NCBI RefSeq assembly: GCF_001406815.1
Contig: NZ_CVRR01000048.1
Span: 62,001 to 126,000 of the forward strand
Reading direction: 5' to 3'
Length of the DNA stretch: 64,000 bases
Source of the DNA: Roseburia faecis
GTDB taxonomy: Bacteria > Bacillota > Clostridia > Lachnospirales > Lachnospiraceae
Numbering within the stretch: position 1 is the stretch's first letter; each line of letters opens with the position of its first letter. The translations under genes and the position numbers were made by a program. The notes beneath the pieces were generated by a model. That model was not told where the DNA came from. It ran no database searches and saw only the letters and a program-made list of their open reading frames with translations. This document shows, piece after piece, positions 19,072-27,984 of this stretch.

Positions 19072-20523
19072 ATGCAGAAGAGTAAACAGTTTCTTCAGTT
19101 CTTAAAAAGTTTAAAATTTCGGTTGATTCTTTTGATCGTTGTGATTGCGGTCGTACCGAGTCTGATTCTTTCGGCAGCAGTTTTAAAATATTACGAAAAG
19201 CGTGCCGTTTCTATCCGGGAAAGTGAAATCTTAAGCCAGGCAAAAATTCTGGCAAATCAGATAGCGACAAGTGAATATATGAAGCTGGGGGCGGATGTAT
19301 CGTCCAGCAATATTCAGACACAGATTGATATGCTCACGACCATCTATGATGGTCGTGTCATTGTTGTGGATGACAACTGCAAAGTTTATTATGACACGTA
19401 TAATCTCGATGACCATAAGCTGATCATTGCAGAGGAGGTCATGCGCAGTTTCAAGGGCGAGGATATTGTGCATTATGATTCGGAGAACCATTACATTGAG
19501 ATGACGATCCCGATCAGCGATCCTGATGATAAAAGTGAAACGGTGATCGGAGTTATGCTGATCAGTGTTTCTACGGACAATATTGTGATCAACCAGTCAT
19601 ATATGCGACAGGTGGCGGTGATCGTTATGGTCATGGTCGGAATTGCAATTGTGTTTTTTGCAATCCTTCTGCTTTTGTATTTCCTGAAGCCGTTGCAGAA
19701 GATCGAAGAGGGAATCGCTGCAATCAAAAACGGATACGGAGAGTACAATCTTCAGGTCAATGATTACACGGAGACGGCGGGAATCTGTGAGAAGATCAAT
19801 CAGATGCTTGGCCGGATTAAAGTCATGGATGATTCCCGGCAGGAGTTTGTATCGAATGTGTCACATGAATTAAAGACACCGCTGACATCCATGAAGGTGC
19901 TGGCGGATTCGATCAATAGCATGCCGGATGCGCCGAAGGAACTGTATCAGGAATTTATGGAAGATATCACCAACGAGATTGAGCGTGAGACAAAGATCAT
20001 CAACGATCTGCTTTCTCTGGTGAAGATGGATAAGTCTGCAGCAGGGCTGAATGTATCTTCCGTCAATATCAATGAACTTTTAGAGCAGATTTTAAAACGT
20101 CTGCAGCCGATTGCGGATAAGCAGAAAGTGGAACTTGTCCTTGAGAGTTTCCGCCCGGTTACCGCAGAAGTGGATGAGGTAAAAATCACGCTTGCGATCA
20201 CAAATCTTGTGGAGAATGCAATCAAATATAACCGGAATGACGGAGAGGGCTGGGTACACGTATCGCTGAATGCGGATCACCAGTATTTCTACCTGAAAGT
20301 AGAAGATTCCGGAATCGGTATTCCGGAGGAGTCTCTGGATCATATTTACGAACGATTTTACCGGGTGGATAAATCCCATTCCCGTGAGATCGGAGGAACC
20401 GGACTGGGACTTGCGATTACAAGAAATTCCATACTGATGCATCGCGGCGCAATTAAAGTACATTCTGTGATGGGCGAGGGAACAACCTTTGATGTTCGTA
20501 TTCCGCTCAACTATATTGCATAG
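19072..20523 (+). CDS. Sensor histidine kinase with extracellular domain and HAMP
   Basis: 483 residues. TM1 at about 15-38, an extracellular sensor domain of about 135 residues, TM2 at about 178-203, HAMP, then HisKA with FVSNVSHELKTPLTS (His265) and HATPase_c with NLVENAIKYN, DSGIGIP and GGTGLGLAI. All catalytic boxes are intact. The layout resembles PhoR/WalK/MtrB kinases. The next gene encodes a GerMN lipoprotein 10 bases on, giving a kinase plus outer-surface partner arrangement. Confidence 0.95.
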   Translation: MQKSKQFLQFLKSLKFRLILLIVVIAVVPSLILSAAVLKYYEKRAVSIRESEILSQAKILANQIATSEYMKLGADVSSSNIQTQIDMLTTIYDGRVIVVDDNCKVYYDTYNLDDHKLIIAEEVMRSFKGEDIVHYDSENHYIEMTIPISDPDDKSETVIGVMLISVSTDNIVINQSYMRQVAVIVMVMVGIAIVFFAILLLLYFLKPLQKIEEGIAAIKNGYGEYNLQVNDYTETAGICEKINQMLGRIKVMDDSRQEFVSNVSHELKTPLTSMKVLADSINSMPDAPKELYQEFMEDITNEIERETKIINDLLSLVKMDKSAAGLNVSSVNINELLEQILKRLQPIADKQKVELVLESFRPVTAEVDEVKITLAITNLVENAIKYNRNDGEGWVHVSLNADHQYFYLKVEDSGIGIPEESLDHIYERFYRVDKSHSREIGGTGLGLAITRNSILMHRGAIKVHSVMGEGTTFDVRIPLNYIA

Positions 20524-20533
20524 GAGGAAAAAG

Positions 20534-21475
20534 ATGAGAAAAAAAATAATTTCAATCATACTCCTTGTGGCAATGGTACTCACAATGGCTGCCGGATGTG
20601 GAAAAAAAGAAGATAAAAAAGACTATTTTGTATTTTATGTAAACAATGAGCTGACAAAGGTTGTTGCGAAAAAGATTACCCTGCAGCATACTTCATCCGG
20701 CAAAGCACAGGTGAAGGAACTGCTCAAAGATCTGCAGACACAGCCGGAGGATGCAACGCTTCGAAGAACCATTCCACGCAAAGTAAAAATCCAGAATATA
20801 GATCTGATCTCTTATCAGATTACGGTGGATTTCAGCAAGGAATATTACGATATGAAACCGACGGAAGAGATTCTGACCAGGGCTGCAATTGCAAAGACAC
20901 TGTTGCAGCTGAGCCAGTATGTGACCTTTACTGTGGATGGAAAACCACTTGTGGATGCCTCGGGAGCAAATGTAGGTGCCATGAATCTGGACAGTTTTGT
21001 GGAAAATCCGGGAGAACAGATCAATTCCAGCCAGAAAGCAACACTGAAACTTTATTTTTCAAATAAGGCGGGTACCAGACTGGTTCCGGAAACCAGAGAG
21101 GTACATTACAGTTCCAACATTTCACTGGAAAAACTGGTGATGGAACAGCTGATTGAGGGACCAAGAAAAAGCGGACTCCTGGCAACGATTCCTTCGGAGA
21201 CGAAACTGATTACGATCACAGTGGTGGATGGGGTCTGCTATGTCAATCTGGATGAAATGTTTTTGAATCAGAATCAGGAAATCTCAGAACCTGTTGTTTT
21301 ATATTCTATCGTGGATTCCCTGACGGAACTGACGGGAATCGATAAAGTACAGATTTCCATCAACGGAGATACCAGTGGCAAATGCCGTTACACGTATAAA
21401 CTATCAAAGATGTACAAGGCAGATGACCGTCTGGTCACAAAAGAAAGCGATGAGAAAGTAGAATCTACGGAATAG
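20534..21475 (+). CDS. GerMN-domain lipoprotein (two GerMN repeats)
   Basis: 313 residues from the ATG at 20534, 8 bases after AGGAGG. Lipoprotein signal with MAAG-Cys22. Two GerMN domains follow, at about 32-150 and 165-290; the second holds the well-conserved TLKLYFSNKAG and RTGLL-like LIEGPRKSGLLATIPSETK segment. GerMN domains occur in spore GerM and in actinobacterial LpqB, the lipoprotein partner of the MtrB kinase. Position right after a kinase suggests it modulates that kinase (inference). Confidence 0.9.
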   Translation: MRKKIISIILLVAMVLTMAAGCGKKEDKKDYFVFYVNNELTKVVAKKITLQHTSSGKAQVKELLKDLQTQPEDATLRRTIPRKVKIQNIDLISYQITVDFSKEYYDMKPTEEILTRAAIAKTLLQLSQYVTFTVDGKPLVDASGANVGAMNLDSFVENPGEQINSSQKATLKLYFSNKAGTRLVPETREVHYSSNISLEKLVMEQLIEGPRKSGLLATIPSETKLITITVVDGVCYVNLDEMFLNQNQEISEPVVLYSIVDSLTELTGIDKVQISINGDTSGKCRYTYKLSKMYKADDRLVTKESDEKVESTE

Positions 21476-21486
21476 GAAAAGAAAGC

Positions 21487-23889
21487 GTGAGGAAAAGACC
21501 ATTTCTTTTGCTTGCCACAGAGTTTCTGCTGGGGATTGTGTGTGTCAGAGAGCAGCTGCCGGCATGGGGTGTGCTGGCAGTTCTGTTACTGGTATATACC
21601 ACTCCATGGAAGGAACGGGGGATGCGGAAAGTTCTGTTTGCGGCAGGACTTCCCGGTATGTTTCTTTTGGGGATGCTGCAGATGCAGCGACAGATCGATT
21701 TCAGGCAGCAGTACCTGCAGAAACTCACAGATGGCCAGGAGGTTCGCCTGGCGGGAAAGATTGATCGGATAGAACCGAAAACCAGATGCGTTTATTACTA
21801 TTTAAAAGATTGCACGGTGGAAGCAGAATCGCAGACACTGCCATGCAATGATGTAATCGCATATGTTTCTTCTGCCAGCCATTCGGCTGGACAAATCCTG
21901 AATATTGAGGGTACAATTTCATTATTTACAGAAGCATCCAATGAAGGGATGTTTGATGCCCGGCAGTTTTACCAGAGTCAGAAAATTGATTTCGGCATAT
22001 GGGTCACAAAGATCAGCCGGGTCTATGGAAAACCGGATCGTTACCGGTGCGCACTACAGAATATGAAAAAGCGTGCAAATGACGTGATCCGGTATTCTAT
22101 CCGGGACGATGGCGTGCTTTCTGCGATGCTGTTAGGGGAAAAGGGGGATCTGGATGCAGAGATAAAATCTTTGTATCAGAGAGCGGGGATCGCCCATGTG
22201 CTTGCTATTTCCGGACTTCATATTTCCCTTCTGGGGATGGGACTGTACCGCCTGCTGCGGAAACGACTGCATACCCAGTATGTGACAGCAGCGCTGGCAA
22301 CGACCGTTTTTTTGATTTCCTATGCGGTTTTAAGCGGAAACGGGGTATCTACACAGCGGGCGGTGGGCATGTGTCTGATTTATTTGTTTGCGGATGTGAC
22401 AGGATATGCCTATGACATGTTAAATGCGCTTGGAATTGTTGTGCTCGTACTTTTGTGGGAAAATCCGTTTCTGCTATCGTATTCCGGATTTGTGTTTTCC
22501 GTGATGGCGGTGATTGCCATCGGAGTGGGAGCCAATGTACTGCTGGAATGGGAACATTCATGGAAACGCAGACAGCAGGCCGGAGAGGAAAACATCAAAA
22601 AAACATTTTTCTCAAGACAAAAAGAAGGAATTCTGGTAAGTTTTGCAATCCAGTTGTTTACCATCCCGCTGGTCGCATATTCTTATTATGAAATTCCCGT
22701 GTACGCGATGCTGATAAACCTGTTTGTACTTGCGGTGGTCAACGGATTACTGGGGCTTACTGTGCTTGGGGTGATTGTGGGGATGGTGTTTTTGCCTGCG
22801 GGGAGTGTTCTGTTTGCGCCCTGTGGCTGGATGCTCGACAGTTACCGGTTTCTGTGTGAGGTTTCCTTAAAGATTCCGGGTGCGCAGAGGATCACAGGGA
22901 AACCTGCGCATATGCGGATCTTTTGGTATTACCTGGGGCTTGGAGTGTTTCTTCTGGCGATCTATGCCTGTGCACGCAGAAATGAAAAGCACAAAGACGG
23001 CAGGGAAACGGCAGATCTGTGTGTAAGCCGAAGAAAGAAACGACTGCAGGGCATAGTTTTTTCCTGTTTTATTGCGTTTCTTCTGCTTTTTCTTCTTTTT
23101 CCACAGAAGAAATCGTTTGAGATTGATTTCCTTGATGTGGGACAGGGAGACGGTATTTATCTGTGCACGGGCGGCGGGACTTCCATGTTTATTGATGGTG
23201 GGAGCACCGATGTGAAACAGGTGGGAAAGTACCGGATTCTGCCGTTTTTAAAGGCAAAAGGAGTGTCAGAGATTTCTTACTGGTTTGTCAGTCATACGGA
23301 TACCGATCATGTGTCCGGTCTTAAGGAGGTTCTTGTGTCCGGATACCGTGTGGAGTATCTGGTGTTTGCAAAAGCAGTGGAAAAAGAAGCAAAGACAAAA
23401 GAGCTGGCAGAACTGGCCCGCAGCCATGGAACGAAAGTGCTTTATATGCAGGCGGGGGATACGGTAAGAAGCAAACGTGCAGCCATGCGCTGTCTGTATC
23501 CCAAAGCTTCGGATAAAGCGGAGGATGTCAATGATCTGTGTCTGGTACTGCAATTTGAAGAGGGGGATATCCGCGCCCTGTTTGGTGGAGATATCTCCAC
23601 AGATGTGGAAGAGCAGCTGAGCCGCCGCGAAAAATGGGATAAGGTTTTGGTTTTTAAGGCGGATCATCATGGATCGCGCTATGCGAACGCAGAAGCGTTA
23701 TTGAAGTGTATCCGGCCGGAAATTACGGTTGCTTCAGCCGGAAAGGATAATCGTTACGGACATCCGAGCCCGGATGCCGTACAAAGGATCAAAGAGAGCG
23801 GCAGCAGATTTTTTTGCACCATCGAAGGCGGAAGGATACGGGTGCGCGTCATCGAAAATAAGCTGGTGTGTGAAACTTATGTGAAATAG
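21487..23889 (+). CDS. comEC: ComEC/Rec2 DNA-uptake channel
   Basis: 800 residues starting at GTG 21487 (ribosome site GGAAAAGAAAG is weak). Three regions are seen: N-terminal DUF4131/OB-like domain after two hydrophobic helices (to about 200), the Competence membrane domain with AISGLHISLLGMGLY and about 8 helices (about 215-535), and a C-terminal metallo-beta-lactamase domain with LDVGQGDGIYL, SHTDTDHVSGL and ADHHGSRYAN. It forms the inner-membrane channel for single-stranded DNA during transformation. It is full-length with intact metal motifs. Confidence 0.95.
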   Translation: MRKRPFLLLATEFLLGIVCVREQLPAWGVLAVLLLVYTTPWKERGMRKVLFAAGLPGMFLLGMLQMQRQIDFRQQYLQKLTDGQEVRLAGKIDRIEPKTRCVYYYLKDCTVEAESQTLPCNDVIAYVSSASHSAGQILNIEGTISLFTEASNEGMFDARQFYQSQKIDFGIWVTKISRVYGKPDRYRCALQNMKKRANDVIRYSIRDDGVLSAMLLGEKGDLDAEIKSLYQRAGIAHVLAISGLHISLLGMGLYRLLRKRLHTQYVTAALATTVFLISYAVLSGNGVSTQRAVGMCLIYLFADVTGYAYDMLNALGIVVLVLLWENPFLLSYSGFVFSVMAVIAIGVGANVLLEWEHSWKRRQQAGEENIKKTFFSRQKEGILVSFAIQLFTIPLVAYSYYEIPVYAMLINLFVLAVVNGLLGLTVLGVIVGMVFLPAGSVLFAPCGWMLDSYRFLCEVSLKIPGAQRITGKPAHMRIFWYYLGLGVFLLAIYACARRNEKHKDGRETADLCVSRRKKRLQGIVFSCFIAFLLLFLLFPQKKSFEIDFLDVGQGDGIYLCTGGGTSMFIDGGSTDVKQVGKYRILPFLKAKGVSEISYWFVSHTDTDHVSGLKEVLVSGYRVEYLVFAKAVEKEAKTKELAELARSHGTKVLYMQAGDTVRSKRAAMRCLYPKASDKAEDVNDLCLVLQFEEGDIRALFGGDISTDVEEQLSRREKWDKVLVFKADHHGSRYANAEALLKCIRPEITVASAGKDNRYGHPSPDAVQRIKESGSRFFCTIEGGRIRVRVIENKLVCETYVK

Positions 23890-23895
23890 AAAAAA

Positions 23896-24879
23896 TTATT
23901 TTCCGGCACTGTACTGTACCAGAAACAGTTCAACAGCCATCTGGTCATTCATATGTCCGGTCTTTACTGAAGTTTCGTATTCCACACCATCGCGGATTGC
24001 CTGTTTGAGCTGATCCATGGAAAAGGCACGGCTCTGCGACTGGTATTTGCGGACCGCCCACTCCGGGCAGCCGGCTTTTGAAGCAATTTCTTTGTTGCCA
24101 AATCCCTGATTGGTCATGGATTTGACAATCATCAGACGCTGAAACTGGCTGGAAAGCAGAAAAAGAATACGCATTGGGGCTTCTTTGAGGGCAAGAAGAT
24201 CATAATAAAGATCCAGTGCCTTTTTCTGCTGGTGCAGTGCCACTGCGTCAATCATGTCAAAGATTTTATTCTCAGTCTGTTCGGTGGTGATGGCGTTTAC
24301 ATCGGAGATATCGATGTAGTCCTTTTCCAGCGTGTAGCAGAGAAGTTTTTCCAGCTCTTTGTCGATATTTTCCATGTCATCACCGGTTTTACGGATAAAG
24401 AGCGCATAGGCATCTCTTGTAATATTTTTTCCGTTTCTGCGGATTCTTCCCTCGATCCAGCGGGAGAGAGTCGTCTCATTCTGACGCGGAAATTCCACGA
24501 TGCTTCCGTTTTTTTTCACCTGCTTGTACATCTTTGTTTTCTTGTCTATTTCTTTTTCCGCAAAGACAAAATAAGTGGTTTCCGGAATGAAAGACATGTA
24601 ATCGGCAAGTTCTTCGGCACTTTTTTTAAACAGACCGCTGTCTTCGATTAGAATGAGTCTGCGGTCGGCAAAAAAAGGCAGTGTCTCTGCCAGATCGATG
24701 ATCTCTTTCTGGTTGATGTCGCTGCCGGAGAAAGCAGAAAAGTTCATGGTATCATCATCGGCTGCCAGTGCATGCTTTAATTTGTCCCGGTACTGGCGGA
24801 TCAGATACTGTTCTTCTCCGTATAACAGATAAATCTGTTTGAATTGTCCTGTTTTGATGTCGTTATCAATCGTTTTCAT
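23896..24879 (-). CDS. holA: DNA polymerase III delta subunit
   Basis: 327 residues on the minus strand. IYLLYGEEQYLIRQY at the N-terminus, LIEDSGLFKK, and the C-terminal collar-type region with AGCPEWAVRKYQSQSRAFS identify HolA, the clamp-loader subunit that opens the beta clamp. The usual neighbours in Clostridia, comEC and rpsT, are both here. Its 3' end is 6 bases from the end of comEC, with no hairpin between them. Confidence 0.95.
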   Translation of the reverse strand: MKTIDNDIKTGQFKQIYLLYGEEQYLIRQYRDKLKHALAADDDTMNFSAFSGSDINQKEIIDLAETLPFFADRRLILIEDSGLFKKSAEELADYMSFIPETTYFVFAEKEIDKKTKMYKQVKKNGSIVEFPRQNETTLSRWIEGRIRRNGKNITRDAYALFIRKTGDDMENIDKELEKLLCYTLEKDYIDISDVNAITTEQTENKIFDMIDAVALHQQKKALDLYYDLLALKEAPMRILFLLSSQFQRLMIVKSMTNQGFGNKEIASKAGCPEWAVRKYQSQSRAFSMDQLKQAIRDGVEYETSVKTGHMNDQMAVELFLVQYSAGK

Positions 24880-24932
24880 GTCTACATTATATACATATTG
24901 GCAGGCTTTTACAACTTTTTTTCAATTACATC

Positions 24933-24961
24933 TTGACAGAAGGGACAGCTTGACATATTAT
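24933..24961 (+). promoter_or_regulatory. rpsT promoter
   Basis: TTGACA (24933-24938), 17 bases, TATTAT (24956-24961): near consensus. About 75 bases of leader follow, with a small GTTTC/GAAAC hairpin at 24997-25013. A second TTGACA at 24950 overlaps the spacer. Confidence 0.75.
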
Positions 24962-25042
24962 ATTCTAGTATGTTTGCGATGAAGCGTCCGTGTCTGTTTC
25001 ACCGCAGGAAACAAATTACAGTTTGATATGGAGGTGTACAGA

Positions 25043-25306
25043 TTGGCTAACATTAAATCTGCTAAGAAGAGAATTTTAGTTACAGAGACAAAGACTGCAA
25101 GAAATAAAGCAATCCGTTCTGAAGTTAAGACTTCAATCAAGAAGGTAGAGGCTGCTGTTGCTGCAAAGGATAAGGCTGCTGCAGAGGCTGCATATAAGGA
25201 TGCTTCTTCAGTTATCGAGAGTGCCTGCTCTAAGGGTGTATATCACAAGAACAACGCAGCTCGTAAAGTTTCCCGTTTAGCAAAATTAGTAAACGGAATC
25301 GCTTAA
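25043..25306 (+). CDS. rpsT: 30S ribosomal protein S20
   Basis: 87 residues beginning at TTG 25043, six bases after GGAGGTG, giving MANIKSAKKRI, the conserved N-terminus. The in-frame ATG at 25028 would overlap the ribosome site. S20 is a primary 16S rRNA binder in the 30S subunit. A UUG start is also used by E. coli rpsT, where it takes part in autoregulation. It is followed by a terminator. Confidence 0.97.
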   Translation: MANIKSAKKRILVTETKTARNKAIRSEVKTSIKKVEAAVAAKDKAAAEAAYKDASSVIESACSKGVYHKNNAARKVSRLAKLVNGIA

Positions 25307-25331
25307 GATCTGAATATTATAAAAGGAGAAG

Positions 25332-25365
25332 GACTGCCAGTACCGTCATGCTGGCAGTCTTTTTT
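25332..25365 (+). terminator. rpsT terminator
   Basis: GACTGCCAG and CTGGCAGTC (9 base pairs, 10-base loop) followed by TTTTTT. Confidence 0.93.
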
Positions 25366-25366
25366 G

Positions 25367-25395
25367 TTTACAAATACGTGGGAGAATGATACAAT
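25367..25395 (+). promoter_or_regulatory. Promoter of the coiled-coil protein gene
   Basis: TTTACA (25367-25372) and TACAAT (25390-25395), 17-base spacer, starting right after the rpsT terminator and 32 bases before the start codon. Confidence 0.65.
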
Positions 25396-25426
25396 AAACA
25401 GAGGAACTGATACAGCGGAGGAAAAA

Positions 25427-26197
25427 ATGTCTGGATTATTGTTGGAGCTGCGCAGACAGATTGCGCACAATCGTCGGAAAGCTGCATATGAAGAACGGAT
25501 GCGTGCATCTGCTCAGGAAAAACCGCAGGAGGTTTTTTCGCAGAAGACAAAAGAGACAAAGCCGGACACGGAAATACAGCCCGAAGTACAGGAAAGGAAA
25601 GTTAATGTTGTGAGCAGGGAAGATTTCTTACTTAGCCAGATTGATGAATTCAGAGAACGCGCCAAGCAGTTACAGTCATTGCTTGATTCCAGAGAGACGG
25701 AGGCACAGGAACTGCAGACGTTAGTGGATGAACGTCAGGAGAAAGCAGATGCTCTGGGGCAGATTCTCGAGGAGCGTCAGAAAAAAGCAGATGGATTCAC
25801 TGCGGAAGTGGAAAAGCAGATTGATCGTCTGATCGGCAAAGTGTCTGCCAAGATGGAAGAAATCGAAGTTTCCATGAAGGAAGATGTGGCAGACGGCAAA
25901 CGCTTAAATGAAGAAAAAGCAAAGGAACTGAAAGATTCTCTTGCGCAGATCGAAGAACAGCTGACCACGGCAAAAACAGAAATCTCCGAGAAAGTACATA
26001 CAGAAAATGTAAAATGCTACCGAAATATTTCGGATCTGTTCCGCAGCATGGATGAACGCCTGGACAAGCTTACCGTTATGGAAAGCAGAATGCATCCGGT
26101 CCGTATTTTTTCCCTGACGGGAATGATACTTGGAATCGTGAATCTGGTGGTGTTACTTTTGGTCCTGCTGGTTAGTGTGGGCGTGATTGCGTTTTAG
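25427..26197 (+). CDS. Tail-anchored coiled-coil protein of unknown function
   Basis: 256 residues from the ATG at 25427 (GGAGG 6 bases upstream). A basic N-terminus, a charged linker, then a long coiled coil (about 62-225) containing three tandem 14-residue repeats at 85-98, 99-112 and 113-126 of the type LLDSRETEAQELQT. A single C-terminal transmembrane helix (about 228-254) means most of the protein faces the cytoplasm. No enzyme motif. It may be a scaffold or membrane-linked structural protein; function not known. Confidence 0.8.
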   Translation: MSGLLLELRRQIAHNRRKAAYEERMRASAQEKPQEVFSQKTKETKPDTEIQPEVQERKVNVVSREDFLLSQIDEFRERAKQLQSLLDSRETEAQELQTLVDERQEKADALGQILEERQKKADGFTAEVEKQIDRLIGKVSAKMEEIEVSMKEDVADGKRLNEEKAKELKDSLAQIEEQLTTAKTEISEKVHTENVKCYRNISDLFRSMDERLDKLTVMESRMHPVRIFSLTGMILGIVNLVVLLLVLLVSVGVIAF

Positions 26198-26206
26198 AAT
26201 AAGGAT

Positions 26207-26241
26207 ATGCAATTCTCAAAAGAATGAGGATTGCATTTTTT
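26207..26241 (+). terminator. Terminator after the coiled-coil gene
   Basis: ATGCAATTCTCA pairs with TGAGGATTGCAT (one G-U) around AAAGAA, followed by TTTTTT. Confidence 0.85.
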
Positions 26242-26298
26242 GTCTCAAAAAAGAGATAGAACAATTCGAAAAGAGAAATGTGAATAGGAGAATCTGAT

Positions 26299-27972
26299 AT
26301 GGCAAAAAAGAAAGTTTGGGTTGTAGGACATAAGCATCCGGATACAGATTCCATATGTGCAGCGATTTCTTATGCAAACCTGAAAAATGAAATAGAAAAA
26401 AAGAATCCCAAAACAGCTACGGGAATGACCTATATTGCAAAGAGAGCCGGATCTGTAAATGCGGAGACGGCGTATGTTCTGGAAAGGTTTCATGCAGAGG
26501 CCCCGGCAATGATTTCGGATGTCGGAACACAGATCAAGGATATTCAGATACGCCGTACAGAGGGAGTAAACAGTCATATCTCTATGAAAAAGGCATGGGA
26601 GATGATGAAGATCCTCGGGGTTGTTACGCTTCCGGTGGTGCGGGAAAATAAGCTGGAAGGACTGATTGTAACAGGAGATATTGCAAAATCCTACATGGAT
26701 GTATATGATAATACCATCCTTTCTACCGCACGTACCCAGTACAAGAATATTGTAGAGACGCTGGACGGACAGCTGCTGACAGGAAATGAACATGCGTATT
26801 TTGTTCACGGCAAGGTGGTAATCGGAATCGGTACACCGGAAGGAGTGACTTCTGCCATAGACAAGGATGACTTGGTTATGATCGGGGACGGGGAAGAGTC
26901 GCAGATGCTTTCCATTGCATCAAACTGCAGCTGCATGATTGTCACTAACGGATATGAAATCAGTCAGGAAGTGATCGAGGCGGCAAAGGAACGCGAAGTC
27001 GTTCTGATCAGTACACCGTACGATACGTTTACCGCGGCCCGTCTGATCAACCAGAGTATGCCGATCAAGCATTTTATGACAAAAAATGGAATCATTCATT
27101 TTGATCTGGATGATTACGTGGATGAGGTAAGAGAGACCGTAGCCAATATACGGCATCGGGATTTCCCGGTTCTCGATGAAAACCAGAACTATGTGGGTAT
27201 GTTTTCCCGCAGAAATTTGATGAAAGCAGAGAAAAAGAAACTGATCCTTGTGGACCACAATGAAAAATCACAGGCAGTATCCAATATCGATGAGGCGGAA
27301 ATTTTAGAGATTATCGATCATCACCGGCTGGGCAGCCTTGAGACCATGTCTCCGGTGTATTTCCGCAATCAGCCGCTTGGATGTACATCCACCATCATTT
27401 ATCAGATGTATCTGGAAAAGGGAATTACGATCACCTCGCAGATGGCAGGACTGATGTGTGCAGCCATTTTATCTGACACGCTGATGTTCCGCTCACCGAC
27501 CTGTACACAGATAGACAGGGAAGCAGCACTCCGGCTGGCAGAGATTGCAGAGGTTAAGGTCGAGGAGCTTGCCTCAGCAATGTTTCAGGCGGGAAGCAAT
27601 TTTGATAATAAAACAGAAGAAGAAATTTTAAATCAGGATTTTAAAATTTTCCATGCCGAGGATGTGAGTTTTGGCGTGGCGCAGATCAGCGCGATGGGAC
27701 GCACCGAACTGGATAAGGTGCAGGAACGTATTGAGCCGAAACTGGAACAGATGATGGGAGAAAAACAGATCCAGATGATTTTTGTCATGCTGACGGATAT
27801 CTTAAATGAGTCTACTTATCTGATTTATCGCGGTGCGGATGCATCGCAGCTGGTTGCGGCAGCTTATAATTGCGAGCCTTCCGATCAGGGGATTATGCTG
27901 GAAAATGTGGTATCCAGAAAGAAACAGCTGATTCCTGCGCTGATCAACACCCTTGCAGAGCGCAAAATGTAA
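26299..27972 (+). CDS. ppaC: Manganese-dependent inorganic pyrophosphatase with CBS domains
   Basis: 557 residues, the long form of family II pyrophosphatase. The DHH catalytic part is split: VVGHKHPDTDSICAA at the N-terminus and IIDHHRLG (about 335) with the DHHA2 C-terminal domain (SDTLMFRSPTCT). Inserted at about 70-310 are a CBS pair with a DRTGG-type domain, which in characterised clostridial enzymes binds AMP/ADP as inhibitors and ATP or diadenosine polyphosphates as activators. It removes pyrophosphate in the cytoplasm. Its 3' end is 12 bases from that of the AraC gene on the other strand. Confidence 0.95.
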   Translation: MAKKKVWVVGHKHPDTDSICAAISYANLKNEIEKKNPKTATGMTYIAKRAGSVNAETAYVLERFHAEAPAMISDVGTQIKDIQIRRTEGVNSHISMKKAWEMMKILGVVTLPVVRENKLEGLIVTGDIAKSYMDVYDNTILSTARTQYKNIVETLDGQLLTGNEHAYFVHGKVVIGIGTPEGVTSAIDKDDLVMIGDGEESQMLSIASNCSCMIVTNGYEISQEVIEAAKEREVVLISTPYDTFTAARLINQSMPIKHFMTKNGIIHFDLDDYVDEVRETVANIRHRDFPVLDENQNYVGMFSRRNLMKAEKKKLILVDHNEKSQAVSNIDEAEILEIIDHHRLGSLETMSPVYFRNQPLGCTSTIIYQMYLEKGITITSQMAGLMCAAILSDTLMFRSPTCTQIDREAALRLAEIAEVKVEELASAMFQAGSNFDNKTEEEILNQDFKIFHAEDVSFGVAQISAMGRTELDKVQERIEPKLEQMMGEKQIQMIFVMLTDILNESTYLIYRGADASQLVAAAYNCEPSDQGIMLENVVSRKKQLIPALINTLAERKM

Positions 27973-27984
27973 CAGGCAGACAGA

